Shown: piece by piece, positions 13,477 to 24,220 of the stretch | Layout: the number at the start of each line of letters is the position of its first letter | Position numbering within the stretch: the first letter of the stretch is position 1 | NCBI GenBank assembly: GCA_037951105.1 | Contig: JBAMJV010011062.1 | Location: 1-64,000 of the forward strand | Length of the DNA: 64,000 nt | Reading direction: 5' to 3' | From: Echinarachnius parma | Taxonomy: Eukaryota > Echinodermata > Echinoidea > Clypeasteroida > Echinarachniidae | Made by a program: the position numbers and the translations under genes | Notes under the pieces: generated by a model | Told to the model about the DNA's origin: nothing | The model's database searches: none | The model's input: the letters and a program-made list of their open reading frames with translations, nothing else

Positions 13477-14002
13477 GGTGTAACATACGTTACCCTCGAC
13501 ATTTCAAATGAGAGCTAGCTAGCTTTAAAGTTGGTAATCGAAGGTTGCAATCATGAAAGTAAGCAGTAAAGTGTGTGTAAAATCATAAAAAAATATGTTT
13601 GAACCTCACATCTAGTCGAGGGTCCGTTAATGATATACGACGTGACTTGGCGGTAACGTAAGTGTCACGATGGATAACGTAAGTTACATTAGTGTTTTTC
13701 GGCCACCTTGTTGACATTTCAATTGGCTACTCAGCTGACCCTGTAAATGACGTATACGAATGAAACTTCAATTTAGATAGTAATAAATTATAGTATACGC
13801 ACAATTAGGAATGCATGGTAACGTATGTTACGTCACGTAAGTTACATCTTTGCATTCAATCGGTTAAATTGGCAACTTTTAGTTGAACCTAGTTTTCATT
13901 TTCTTGTAATAACGATCTACTTCATTGGCCTTAACTCCAGAATAGTCGTTCATATTACAGTAGTTACCTATATTTTGAAATCGTAGTAACGTATGTTACA
14001 CC
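13477..14002. mobile_element. MITE with GGTGTAACATACGTTAC ends
   Basis: The left end GGTGTAACATACGTTAC (13477-13493) is repeated inverted at 13986-14002 with one mismatch. The 526-bp interior holds further GTAACGTAAGTTAC-like palindromes (near 13650, 13672 and 13820). There is no coding capacity, and a target duplication is not clear. It abuts the next MITE six bases away. Confidence 0.7.
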
Positions 14003-14007
14003 TCTTC

Positions 14008-15385
14008 AAGGGATAGTTGAGTTTTGGTACAGAGGGCGCTAGAATACTTTTTTTTTGTAATGAAAAACTGAGTGTAAAATTTGAAAGAGCATAATATTTC
14101 AATAATAAAATCATCTTTGTTTGATCAAAATCGGTTCAGAGACGGCTGAAATATCCATAAATATAACAATTTGTAATAAAGCTGGGGCCCCAGGTTTATT
14201 AGAGAATTTTGAACCAGCCGTTAAAAATTCAATAAAATGCTTCCTCTTTTCAAAAAGTTACAAAATAGGTATTTAAATAGTTGTTGGTTATTTCTCTATC
14301 TAATCACTATTTCAACAAAGCATCACATGCACAATATTTTATTCTTCTCTTCTTTCGTATCCTACATCTACACTAGTCCAGAATATTAAATATTTGGCCA
14401 TGACTATGCACATCGCAGGGCTGTCTCATTCGCAACCACCAGATCTTCTTGACTACACTGTTCCTCAAGGTTAGGACATTGAAGGAGGTGTTGCATGGTT
14501 TGTGATGTGCCACAGTCGCAGTTAATGTTGTCATCATCTGTATATCCCCACTTTTCCATGTTGACTTTGCATCGACCCATCCCTGTGCGGAGTCGGTTGA
14601 GGGACTTCCATGTCTTCCAGTCCTGCTTGTGTCCTGGGGGTAACTGCTCCTTAGTGGGGAGAGGTAGCTTGTCATGGTGGCGGTTACTGCTGCGCCTCTC
14701 CTCCCAAAGCCTACGTCTGGCCACCTGTGGGGATTCGGTCAGCGGTTGGACAGAGTGTAGGAAGCTTTTCCTTGATTTGAGCCGTTTCTGGGATGCTTGG
14801 ATGTCATAACATGGATGGCGGCTGTCCTGACTTTGTCTGAGACGCTCCACGCTACTGGCTACTGACCGGCGTATATCGGGTGGAGCAATGCCGGACAGGA
14901 CATATAGGCTGCTTACATTTGTCGGCTTTAGACAACCAGAGATTGCTCTGCAGCTATCGTTGAGAATTGGGTCAAGTTTCTTCGAGTGCGGGGATCTTTC
15001 CCAGACTGGGCACGCACACTCCGCAGCAGAATAACAAAGTGCAAGAGCTGTTGCCCGTAGTGTAGATGCACTGGCTCCCCAAGAGGAGTTTGTCAGTTTC
15101 CGGAGGAGGTTGTTCCTGGTCCTCACTTGAATATTTTATTCAAAATGGTTGAAACATATGAGTGTTTAGAGATGATGATGATGATGATGATGATGAGAGA
15201 GCGCCCTCTTACGTTTTAACGGCTCTTTTTGAATGATAACCTAATCTTTACTACGTCATTTGTAATTTTGTGTTCCTTTCTAGTTATAACTAGTATTAGT
15301 TTGTAATGTAATGATGCAGGTTTTGGTTACTAAAATTCAGTTTCACCGAAACTGTACTCTCCTTACCAGAAGTCAACTATCCCTT
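14008..15385 (+). mobile_element. TTAA-type MITE (AGGGATAGTTGAG ends), split by a LINE
   Basis: The ends AAGGGATAGTTGAGTTTTGG (left) and its inverted partner ending ACTATCCCTT (right) match the unsplit copy at 22045-22603, which lies in reverse orientation. Without the LINE piece (14345-15129) the element would be about 590 bp. A (GAT)n run of eight units is at about 15171-15195. The right edge is followed by TAAA; the left TTAA is degraded. TTAA targets are typical of piggyBac- and Kolobok-type elements, but there is no transposase here to decide between them. Confidence 0.85.
14345..15129 (-). mobile_element. LINE fragment, 5'-truncated reverse transcriptase tail
   Basis: A minus-strand open frame of 240 residues (14404-15126) encodes the C-terminal part of a Jockey/CR1-like non-LTR reverse transcriptase. 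It shows SSWGASASTLRATALALCYS, then AAECACPVW, then IAPPDIRR, and ends in a GMGRCKVNM...CDCGTSQTMQHLLQCP zinc-knuckle-like tail, which is usual for the end of these ORF2 proteins. The insert is flanked by the 12-bp duplication AATATTTTATTC (14333-14344 and 15130-15141), which occurs once in the unsplit MITE at 22045-22603. The 3' tail is A/G-rich rather than pure poly-A. It looks young because the frame is still open. Confidence 0.9.
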
Positions 15386-16498
15386 TAAATCTATCTTTTT
15401 ATGCTGTCTGTTTCATATGTTCCCAGTAAAATTTATTTTGTATCTTGATGTTCAAACATGTTTTTACTTGTGTGCAATGTTTTCATGGTTAGAATTAACA
15501 ATATAATTGTACAGATATCAGCATCTAATCATATCCAATTATTGAGTATAATAACAGTAACGTATGTTTCAGTAGATTTGGCGACACATTTCCAATGGGC
15601 ATTAACATTTTAAATGAAGTGGGATCATCAAAACTGTTATTACATTTTATGGAACGCTGTGCTGCTGTAATGAAACCGCAATTGTTCTGCTTCCATGTAC
15701 TCTTATATTTGTACCAAACTGAAAAAACTGAATAATTTTGTCTTGGCGACATGGGGTTTTAGGTAACTCGGCCATATCATAACCCCTGTAATTTGCTTAT
15801 TTCGTTTATATCGCTCTAAAGTTGTGGTAACTTTTACGAGAAGGGCCCTCATTATGATATAAAAGGAAAATTTTGCTGGTCTAAAGTTAAATCTCTTCAT
15901 AGGAGAGCAGGATCACTGGCGACACAATGTTTCACTATTTGTGGCGAGATAGTGGTTTTGGCCGCTAAAATAGTGTTTATCTATGAATAAATATGTTTGT
16001 TTTGTTTGCTTTGTTATTATCATATTATAATTAAGTGTTGTAACAGAATAATTTTGATTATAAGAGGCCCAACTCCACATAAGTAGCGGGAGTCCCTATG
16101 TGAGAGGTGGGCATTGTCATTGAAATAAGGATAATGTTTGTATTTTTGTATATAAAAGCAAGTTATTCGGTTGGAGAAAAAAAAATATATCGCGATACTT
16201 TAGCGGTGCCATATACATTTTTTGTTGATGATTTATAAAATGTTATAATATTTTTTTTAATATATGAATAATGAATTTATAGAACAGTAATTGGCAACAA
16301 TAGTTACACTTGACTGATTGCCACCAAACAACAACAGCAGAATCGGACAAAATTACACACTTTGATCATGTCGATGGATAAGAGTAGATAAATGGGAAGG
16401 GTGTAATTATCCGCGAAATATCACAATCTATAGGTTAACGATTTTTCATTATCCGCGGGTTAAATGATAAAAGTGGTAAAAAGGGGTTTTAAGTAATA
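15386..16498. other. Intron 1 of TRIM A, middle part
   Basis: AT-rich, no exon. A GTAACGTATGTT phrase near 15558 and the GTCCCTATGTGAGA repeat at 16092 are seen. The last 50 bases (TTATCCGCGGGTTAAATGATAAAAG) match the corresponding intron of gene D near 56963, showing that this is ancestral intron sequence interrupted by the next element. Confidence 0.5.
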
Positions 16499-17087
16499 CA
16501 GGGTGGCCCAGAAAGAATGCAACACCTACGATCGTTAATTTCATCAACACCATCGACCAAATGTCATTGTTTTTTGTTTGATTGGTTATAACATTCTTTT
16601 TCCAACAAAATGATACCATGAGCATTGATTTTGGGTAAGGCGTTTGGAACCTAGGGCCATTTTTCTGAGGCAATGTCGTTTCCTAAATTTGCTACTTTTT
16701 CGTCTCCAGCGATCCTCGGAACACATTCTCGCCCCACGGCCTGCCGTAGAATTAGCTGTACATAAGAATGGCTCACATTGTCTTCCTTACAAAGGGAGAG
16801 CAGTCATGCGGTTCTTCTGTACAGCTAATTCTATGGCAGGCCATGGGGCAAGAATGTCTCATTGTTCAGAGGATCGCTGGAGACGAAAAAGTAGCAAATT
16901 TAGGAAACGACATTGCCTCAGAAATATGGCCTTAGGATCCAAACGCCTTACCCAAAATCACTGCTCATGGTATCATTTTGTTGGAAAAAGAATGTTCTAC
17001 ACAATCAAACAAAAAACAATGACATCTAGTCGATGGTGTTGATGAAATTAACTATCGTAGGTGTTGCATCCTTTCTGGGCCACCCTG
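16499..17087. mobile_element. Foldback mariner-like MITE, CAGGGTGGCCCAGAAAG ends
   Basis: The whole 589-bp element is one imperfect palindrome. CAGGGTGGCCCAGAAAGAAT at the left is mirrored by TTTCTGGGCCACCCTG at the right, and the arms continue to pair (for example TTTTTCGTCTCCAGCGATCC with its complement) up to a short centre near 16790. It is flanked by TA on both sides. Gene D intron reads through this point without it, so the insertion is real. The TA target and end sequence suggest Tc1/mariner mobilisation. A transcript would form a hairpin nearly 300 bp long. Confidence 0.92.
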
Positions 17088-17136
17088 TATATTCCTGAGT
17101 GTGGTTTTCTTAGGGAGAGTTAGTAGGGGAGGAACA

Positions 17137-18380
17137 GGGGGGTCCCATGCACCCAAAAGATATATTTTTTTAACATACATTTTTGTAAACCTGAATGTGT
17201 CTAGTTAAAGAATATTGATGTTACCAAGACCAAATCGTGTCCCATGGGTGTGTTTGGCGGCCATCTTGGACACCATGTTGGATTTCAATGGAAAAAAGTG
17301 TAACTTACCTAAATGTTGAATAACGGGACATGAAAAGAAAAATGAACATGTATTTAGGGATGATTGGCAACGAGGGATTAATTAAAGATAATATATCAGT
17401 AATTAAACTAATTTGATAACGTAATTTGGCGATCATCGTGGTGGCCATCTTGGATTTTGACAAAAAAAGACGATTTTCAAATATATCTTTTGGAATATAC
17501 CTACTAAAAAGACCAATAAACATGACTGTTCATGAAATGCATCATGGAATATTTTATCAATATATTCTTGTTCATAATTCAATCATATGAATTCAAACAG
17601 GGGGTCTTGGCCGCCATTTTGTGCCACTCTTGGCCACCATGTTGGATTTCATTGAAATACATATAAATTGCTTATGTCTGAAGTAGGGTCATATAAAGAC
17701 ATATTAACATATTTTATATGTGTGAAATGGTAAGGAGGGATTAGTTTCAAGTATAATTCTAATGATTCAACTAATTTGAATGCATAATTTGGCAGCCATC
17801 TTGGATTTTGGTGAAAATTTTTGTTTCTTCATATATCTTGTAAGATAAATGAAATAAACAGAAAATAAAAAACAAATAAACATGTTTTTTGATAATTTCG
17901 CAACTAGGGATGATTACAAAATATAATTTAAGTTATTTGCATGCCTGCCATCTTGGCAGCCATCTTGGATTTTAATGAAAAAATCTATATGTACGGGAAA
18001 TAAATTATCTTTCTAAATAAGTACCGTAAATTCAAGTCAAACAATCACATTTTCTGTATGATAGTTTATTGATGTATGATCTGATGATCTCAGAATATAC
18101 AACCCCACATATGGGTTTTGGTAGGCACTTTGGCGGCCATCTTTGACTTAACCGATCTCCAATCATCTGCTTTAGCAGAGCATTGGCAGAATTTTGCCAG
18201 GACATGTGAATTGGTTGAAGGTGGGCTGAGTGAAGTCAGATCCCTCTGGAAATTTGGAACCGACCATATAAATGTATACTGGGCCAAGAGCCCAGAGTGT
18301 ATCCACATTCATTTAAAGCTTTACCTTCAGCGAAAGTGCCATACTTCTCTTGTACGAAGGAGGTGTCCAATAACGGCTGG
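17137..18380 (+). repeat. Left arm of the long-arm element, ~175-bp internal period
   Basis: Phrases GGCGGCCATCTTGG, GTGGCCATCTTGG, GGCCGCCATTTTG, GGCAGCCATCTTGG, GCCTGCCATCTTGG and GGCGGCCATCTTTG occur near 17258, 17442, 17609, 17791, 17943 and 18132. Each is followed by A/T-rich sequence with GATTTxxATGAAAA. On the other strand the core reads AAGATGGCxGCC, which resembles the known YY1 site. Whether anything binds is unknown. Confidence 0.75.
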
Positions 18381-19479
18381 TGGCATCACAGTTGGGTTTC
18401 ACCACCTGTAGCATGCTCCCACCTGTGCTGTTTACTCATTTTGATTCATGCAAGGTTGTCATTATGTTGCTATTTGTAATTTGTCATTATTTTATCCTCA
18501 TGGATAATGACTTCCAGGGAGTCATCTAATCCATGCCAGGATTCAAAACGTACATGTACGTATAACCCCTGTATCACAAATGCATACGCACTGACCCGCA
18601 CCAAGCCAACAAGGTGTGCAAGAGCCTGGGATAATTGTGTAGATGACACTCCTAAGCCACCTCAGCAAGAGAAGAAAAATTGAATCCATAAGGTCGCTGA
18701 TGTAATACCTTATCAACACGTAAGGTGAGGACCTGTTCGCATCTGTTTGAATGTCAATGATTGCACATTACTGATCAGCGACCATGATGCAGAAACACCT
18801 CTAATGGGGCCGTACCGGACTGGCAGTGACTCCATCACCACCTGCCACACCAATGGCCTTAACCATGTTAACAATCCATTGTAAAAAGATATCTAAAAAG
18901 CACATGTTATGAAACATCACATGATTTCTAACTCCTAGCCCTTCCTATCAATGGAGACGGTCTAAAAACAATGACTCATTGATACTAACGCGAGACTCAA
19001 AAGAGGAGCACAGGCTGAAACGTACACAAAAATGACAAAAAGTACACACTCATAACCCTGGAATCAAGTTAGAAGAAGACACTGCGAAGCCATCTGTGAA
19101 TAAAATCCTGATTCTACATTGGCGGTTATCGTGAGATGAGAGGTAACCTGCAACTGTATATCCGCATCATCAGATCATGCGGAGTTTGTTTCCAGTATCA
19201 AGAAGAAGAAGAAGAAGAAGAAGAGGTGTAAGACAGACCGTTCGACTGATCATGCTGGCAGTGGCCATGAGTGGCCAAGACTGCCGCTATTCCACACGGG
19301 CCCTCTTTTCAATCAAATGGTTTTACAATGGCCACAAGGATTCATTAAGATGAAATCAGGTTCAATGAGACCTGAGTTACAGATGTTGAACTAAAAGACC
19401 ACCATTATTGATTCGGAACATGAAACATACACAAAAACAAGGGAAAATATGCCAGAAATCTAGATCAAATTCCAATCTA

Positions 19480-20170
19480 TCGCGGCCCTAGCAGCACTTT
19501 ACATCGGAAAACGGAACTTGGGTTGTTACGTTCCATCATGGGTCCGTCCCTGGACCTATCCAATTCACCATTCACACTTAACCTAGGGACATTGCAAAGC
19601 ATCACGACGGGGGTTATCATCATTCTCTACGTAGACGATACTCCACTCTAAGTTGCCTTCAAGCCATGGCGTGTCAGACCTTGCTGCATGCCAGAAGATT
19701 TAGGACTGTTTGACTGCGATGCAGATGTGGATGTCGGATGGACAGTGATTTCCTGAAACTGAACCAAAATAAAACATACATTCAACTTTCCTAAAATACA
19801 TTCAAGACATGTTGATTGAAGAACACTAGATAACTGTCAGTCTTCCGCCCCTTGCATGTGATCCCGTAGTTGTGTTTCATGTGCGGAATCAATCATAGTT
19901 GGAGTCTTTTGGTTCAACATATGTCACTGAGGTCTCATTGAACCTGATCTTATCTTAATGCATCCAATTCTAGACCATTTGCTTGAAGAGAGCTAGGCTT
20001 GTCCAAAAGATCGTTAATCTTGGTCACTCATGGCCACTGTCAGCATGATCAGTCGACCAGTTCGTCTTGGACCTCTTATCTTGAAGGGTCGTTCAAATGG
20101 TCTGATAGGTCACAATAACCGCCCACGTAAAAGCAGGATCTTGTTCCCAGATGGCTCCGCAGTGATTTCT
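19480..20170 (+). pseudogene. Decayed LINE reverse transcriptase in the element centre
   Basis: In plus-strand frames there are a box reading ILYVDDTPL (about 19620-19655), which fits the YxDD catalytic box of reverse transcriptase, and about 100 bp later MDSDFLKLNQNKT, which fits the WMxxNxLKLNxxKT motif that follows it in CR1/Jockey-like LINEs. The reading frame is broken between them. This places a plain LINE remnant between the two long arms. Confidence 0.6.
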
Positions 20171-20619
20171 TCTAACTTTATTCCAGGGATAGGTGTTCTT
20201 TTTGTCACATTTGTGTAGGATTCAGCCTTGAATTTTACCAGACGTTGATGCCGTCCTGAATGTACTCCCCTTTGGGGTCTCTCGACAGTGAATTGTTAGT
20301 GTCTTGGACAATGAACATCACTAATGATGCTTTGTTCTGCCCACATAAATAGCATTACACCAATGATCCATTGTTCTTAGAGTCCTCTCAATTGATAGGC
20401 AGACCTAGGAGTTAGAAATCATGTGATGTTTCATGTGATTTTTGGACATCCTTATAAAATGGATTGCTAAGACCATTCGTGTGACATGTGGTGAAGTCAT
20501 TGACCAACCAATATGTTCCCAAAATACTAGAGGCGTTTCTGCATTTTGGTCGCTGATCATGCAATCGTTGACATCCAAACAGCTGCGAACTGGTTCTCAC
20601 CAGTCCTCACGCGTCTATC

Positions 20620-21890
20620 AGCTATTGGACACCTCATTTGTACTAGAGAAGTATATGACACTTTCGCTGAAGGTAAAGCTTTAGCTGAATGTGGATACAC
20701 TCTCGGCTCTTGGCCCAGTACATATTTACGGTCGGTTCCAAATTTCCGGAGGGATCTGACTTCACTCAGTCCACCTTTAGCATGTTCAGGCAATTCACAT
20801 GTCTGATGTATTTCAAGGCATGGAAAAGTCTGCCATGCTCTGCTAAAGCAGATGATTGGAGATCGGTTAAATCAAAGATGCCCACCAAGGTGGCTACCAA
20901 ATCCCGAATTGGGGGCTTTATAATTCTGACATCATGTTTCAATGCTATATCTATCAATAACTCTCATACAAAAAATGTGATCATTGGACTTGAATGCATG
21001 GTACTTATTTAGAAAGATAATTTATGTACATATACATATTTTCATTAAAATCCAAGATGGCTGCCAAGATGGCAGGCATACAATCAACTTAAATTATCAT
21101 TTGTAATCATCCCTAGTTGCCAAATTATCAAAAAGCATGTTCATTTGTTTTGTATTTTCCGTTTATTTCATTTAATCCCAAAAGATGTATACAAATATGT
21201 TTTTTCCCACCAAAATCCAAGATGGCAGCCGAATTATGCATTCAAATTAATTGAATTATTAGAAGTATACTTTAACTAATCCCTCGTTGCCATTTCACCC
21301 ACATACAAGGTGTTAATTTATCTTTGTATGACCCTAATTAAAACATAAGCAATTTACACGTATTTCAATGAAATCCAACATGGTGGCCAAGCCCAAGAGT
21401 GGCACAAAATGGCGGCCAATACCTCCTGTTTGAATTTATATCATTGAATTATGAACTAGAACATATTGATCAAATATTCCATGATGCATTTTATGAACAA
21501 TCATGTATATTAGTCTTTTTATTAGATATATTCCAAGAGATATATTAGAAAATCATATTTTTTGGTAAAAATTCAAGATGGCCACCACGATCATCGCTAA
21601 ATTACGTATTCAAATTGATTTAAATATTGTAATTTTATTCAAAAATAATCCCTCGTTGCCAACTATTCCTAAATACATGTTCAATGTTCTTGTTATGGCC
21701 CGTTATTCAACATTTGAGTTAGTTACACTTTTTTCCATTGAACTCCAACATGGTGTCAAAGATGGCCGCCAAACACACCCATGGGACACGATTTGGTCTT
21801 GGTAACATCAAAATTCTTTAACTAGACACATTCAGGTTTACAAAAATGTATGTTAAAAAAATATATCTTTTGGGTGCATGGGAACCCCCC
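20620..21890 (-). repeat. Right arm of the long-arm element
   Basis: Inverted partner of 17137-18380. It has AAGATGGC phrases near 21053, 21222, 21373, 21575 and 21758 with the same spacing of about 170-180 bp. The arms differ by substitutions and small indels, so the element is not recent. Confidence 0.75.
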
Positions 21891-22044
21891 ATTCCGACTA
21901 GACTAAGTATCCTTCCGGGGAAACTGCCCTGCTGGGAGTAAATGTTTTATGTCAGTTTCGGGGTGGGGAAATTGTTCGGACTTCGGACGGTTATTATCTG
22001 GCAGGGTAAGAGAGTTTTAATATAAAAGTGGAAAAGGGGTTTTA
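21891..22044. other. Intron piece duplicated at 22650-22760
   Basis: The sequence GGGGAAACTGCCCTG ... GTCAGTTTxGGGGTGGGGAAATTGTT ... CTGGCAGGGTAAGAGAG occurs here and again about 730 bp further on, near 22650-22760, with few differences. The second copy is the one next to exon 1, as in other genes. This points to a local direct duplication that now encloses the MITE at 22045-22603. Confidence 0.7.
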
Positions 22045-22603
22045 AAGGGATAGTTGAGTTCTGGTAAGGAGAGTACAGTTTTGGTGAAACTGAATTTTAG
22101 TAACCAAAACCTGCATCATTACATTACAAACTAATACTAGTTATAACTAGAAAGGAACACAAAATTACAAATGACGTAGTAAAGATCAGGTTATCATTCA
22201 AAAAGAGCCGTTAAAACGTAAGAGGGCGCTCTCTAAACACTCATCGGTTTCAACCATTTTGAATAAAATATTGTGCATGTGATGCTTTGTTGAAATAGTG
22301 ATTAGATAGAGAAATAACAAACAACTATTTAAATACCTGTTTTGTAACTTTTTTAAAAGAGGAAGCATTTTTTGAATTTTTAACGGCTGGTTCAAAATTC
22401 TCTAATAAACCTGGGGCCCCAGCTTTATTACAAATTGTTATATTTATGGATATTTCAGTCGTCTCTGAACCAATTTTGATCAAACAAAGATGATTTTATT
22501 ATTTAAATATTATGCTCTTTCAAATTTTACACTCAGTTTTTCATTACCTCACAAAAAAAAAAAGTAGTCTAGCGCCCTCTCTACCAAAACTCAACTATCC
22601 CTT
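22045..22603 (-). mobile_element. TTAA-type MITE, AGGGATAGTTGAG ends, unsplit copy
   Basis: TTAA target sites flank an element whose ends read AGGGATAGTTGAGTTCTGG and, inverted, CCAAAACTCAACTATCCCT. About 560 bp, no coding capacity. It is the uninterrupted reference for the split copy at 14008-15385 and for the shortened copies at 53931-54219 and 9533-9995. AGAGGGCGCTC and GAGCCGTTAAAA are internal landmarks. Confidence 0.92.
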
Positions 22604-22835
22604 TAAGTAAAAGTGAGGAATATTCCTGGGTGTAGATTTTTGGGGGTGTATCAAACCGGGGAAACTGCCCTGGGAGGTTAATGTTTTATGTCAGTTTGGG
22701 GTTGGGGAAATTGTTTGGACTTCGGACGGTTATTGTCTGGCAGGGTAAGAGAGGTTTGATATTTAAAACAATTAACAAAATAATGAGAGGTTGCGGCGCT
22801 AATGAAATATCATTGACATATAGACATCGACCTAC

Positions 22836-22963
22836 CTCTCCAGGCATTTCCTGCAGAAGGTGTGTCCACATCTGAGTAGTGTGGCCTCCTCGAATACATC
22901 CAGACAGAGCGAACACATCAGACTCTCCATCTCCTTGGAAGGCTGGGGATTACTGGAAGCCAT
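22836..22963 (-). CDS. TRIM gene A, exon 1 (start codon, RING first half)
   Basis: A 128-base first coding exon. The start codon has a good context (CAAGCATGG, A at -3 and G at +4). It encodes MASSNPQPSKEMESLM and then CSLC (17, 20), RCGHTFC (32, 34, 37) and KC (40), the first six RING zinc ligands. It ends GAGAG before a GTAGGT donor, leaving two bases that join the first base of exon 2 to make Arg 43. Exon 2 is 10.7 kb away because of the element stack in the intron; in genes B-D the same intron is 0.5-1.8 kb. Its sequence is nearly the same in all four genes. Confidence 0.9.
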
Positions 22964-24220
22964 GCTTGAGATTACCAATCTACCAATCCCAATCAGATTC
23001 TAGCTATCAAGACACCAAGAAAGATGATGCATTTTCAGATCAGGATCCAGAGCCGTCAGAAGGACACTGTCATACAGTATTGGCGCGCTCCTCCTGGCGT
23101 AAGTGTCTAGTCTATTGTACTGTATGGCATGTTTAGTTTACCCCGAAGTATAGTCCTTCCCAGGACAGGGTTGTTTAGAGTGAACGTAGGCCTACTTGAT
23201 TTGCTCCTTTCCTCCCAGACCAAGAGAAATTAATCAATGTCACTGTTCAATGATAAATAATTGCCAAGATTGTTCGGCATATGGTATGTTCCTATACTAT
23301 GGTCAAATACATACGGTTCTACAGCAACCAATCTTTCAATATTTAGCCCACAACCTAACGCTGTACAGTGTAACACACACAATCACAACATGCTCGAGTT
23401 TGATCCTCTTTCAACTGACCCTGTACGTCTATGATCGACGAGTCACAACAAAAGCCAACAAGATTATGTTCCTGAAACTAGAATGATTCAATGACAGCAT
23501 GGTGAACAGCATATTTAAAGTCAGGGCGCGGCTCCAACATACAGACAAAGATTTTGAAGCAGAATAATGTACGTTCCCCTTTATTTCTCTCCCATGCAAC
23601 AAACGAATACAGGTTATGATATTTGTACAATAATGTACAATACACACAACCGTGGTAAACAGAATTGTGGATTTTCTCAATATAGAGTCATGTGACAAAA
23701 ATGTATGGAAGGCCGTTTCTGTAAAATATGATCATGCTCTTGCACTTGCCCTTCGTCGTGTTAATAGTGATTCAGGGCAGATCCTAGAGAGGTATACAGA
23801 ATAGAACAAGACTGGGGTGAGCAAAGGAGGGTAAGATTTGCAACAAAGGGAAGGGGTCATGATTGTGTCTACTGCAGGACAACACTAGACCCGGGGTAAG
23901 CAATAAGAGGGGAAGCTAGGGGGTCCTTTATATAGTAGGGGCTAATTTAAGCTGGAATAACACTTTGAATAGTAGTTGGGGTGTGAGCAAAATGGGGCAA
24001 GGGGGTACAAGTAGGAGCGAATCTACGGGAACAACACTCGCCCCGGGGATGATATGAGCAAATTAAAGAAGGGACAAGATTTACAACAGGTAGTAGAGGC
24101 AATCTAATGGAACAACAATCGGTTCGGGGTTCGGGGCGGGGCGGAGGGGGGGGGGGGGGGGGGTGGAAGGAACAAGATATGTAACATGGGAAGGGTTCCT
24201 TGTAGGTTGAATAGGTTGAA
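22964..24220. other. 5' flank of TRIM A, shared by all units
   Basis: No coding exon recognised. The block contains phrases also seen upstream of genes B, C and D (for example GAAATTAATCAATGTCACTG and CCCACAACCTAACG). It should hold the TRIM promoter and 5' UTR on the minus strand. A G tract lies at about 24146-24162. The conserved block ends near 24220, where this unit departs from the others. Confidence 0.5.

Larger units (their letters stand above)
17137..21890. mobile_element. 4.75-kb element with arms of about 1.2 kb in inverted orientation
   Basis: The left end GGGGGGTCCCATGCACCC and the right end (inverted GGGGGGTTCCCATGCACCC) start inverted arms that can be followed from 17137 to about 18380 and from 21890 back to about 20620. 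The arms contain diverged tandem blocks of about 175 bp, each with a GCCATCTTGGATTT-like phrase. The centre (about 18400-20600) is a different sequence and includes a decayed LINE reverse transcriptase. No transposase is recognised. It is a foldback-type DNA element of unknown class; the target duplication is not clear. It sits inside intron 1 of TRIM A. Confidence 0.75.

Noticed and set aside
15172-15195. CRISPR-like or regulatory array at the (GAT)n run
   Set aside because: A plain trinucleotide microsatellite inside a MITE.
16449-17042. 132-aa frame at 16644-17042
   Set aside because: It spans the two arms of a palindromic MITE and reflects the inverted repeat.
18090-18411. Open frames reading SALAEHWQNFARTCEL and the reverse
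   Set aside because: They lie in the inverted arms of the long-arm element and appear in both arms with shifts; no domain recognised.
17137-21890. Virus-like or LTR-type element
   Set aside because: The arms are inverted, not direct, and no capsid, integrase, protease or envelope signal is seen; the only enzyme trace is a LINE-type reverse transcriptase.
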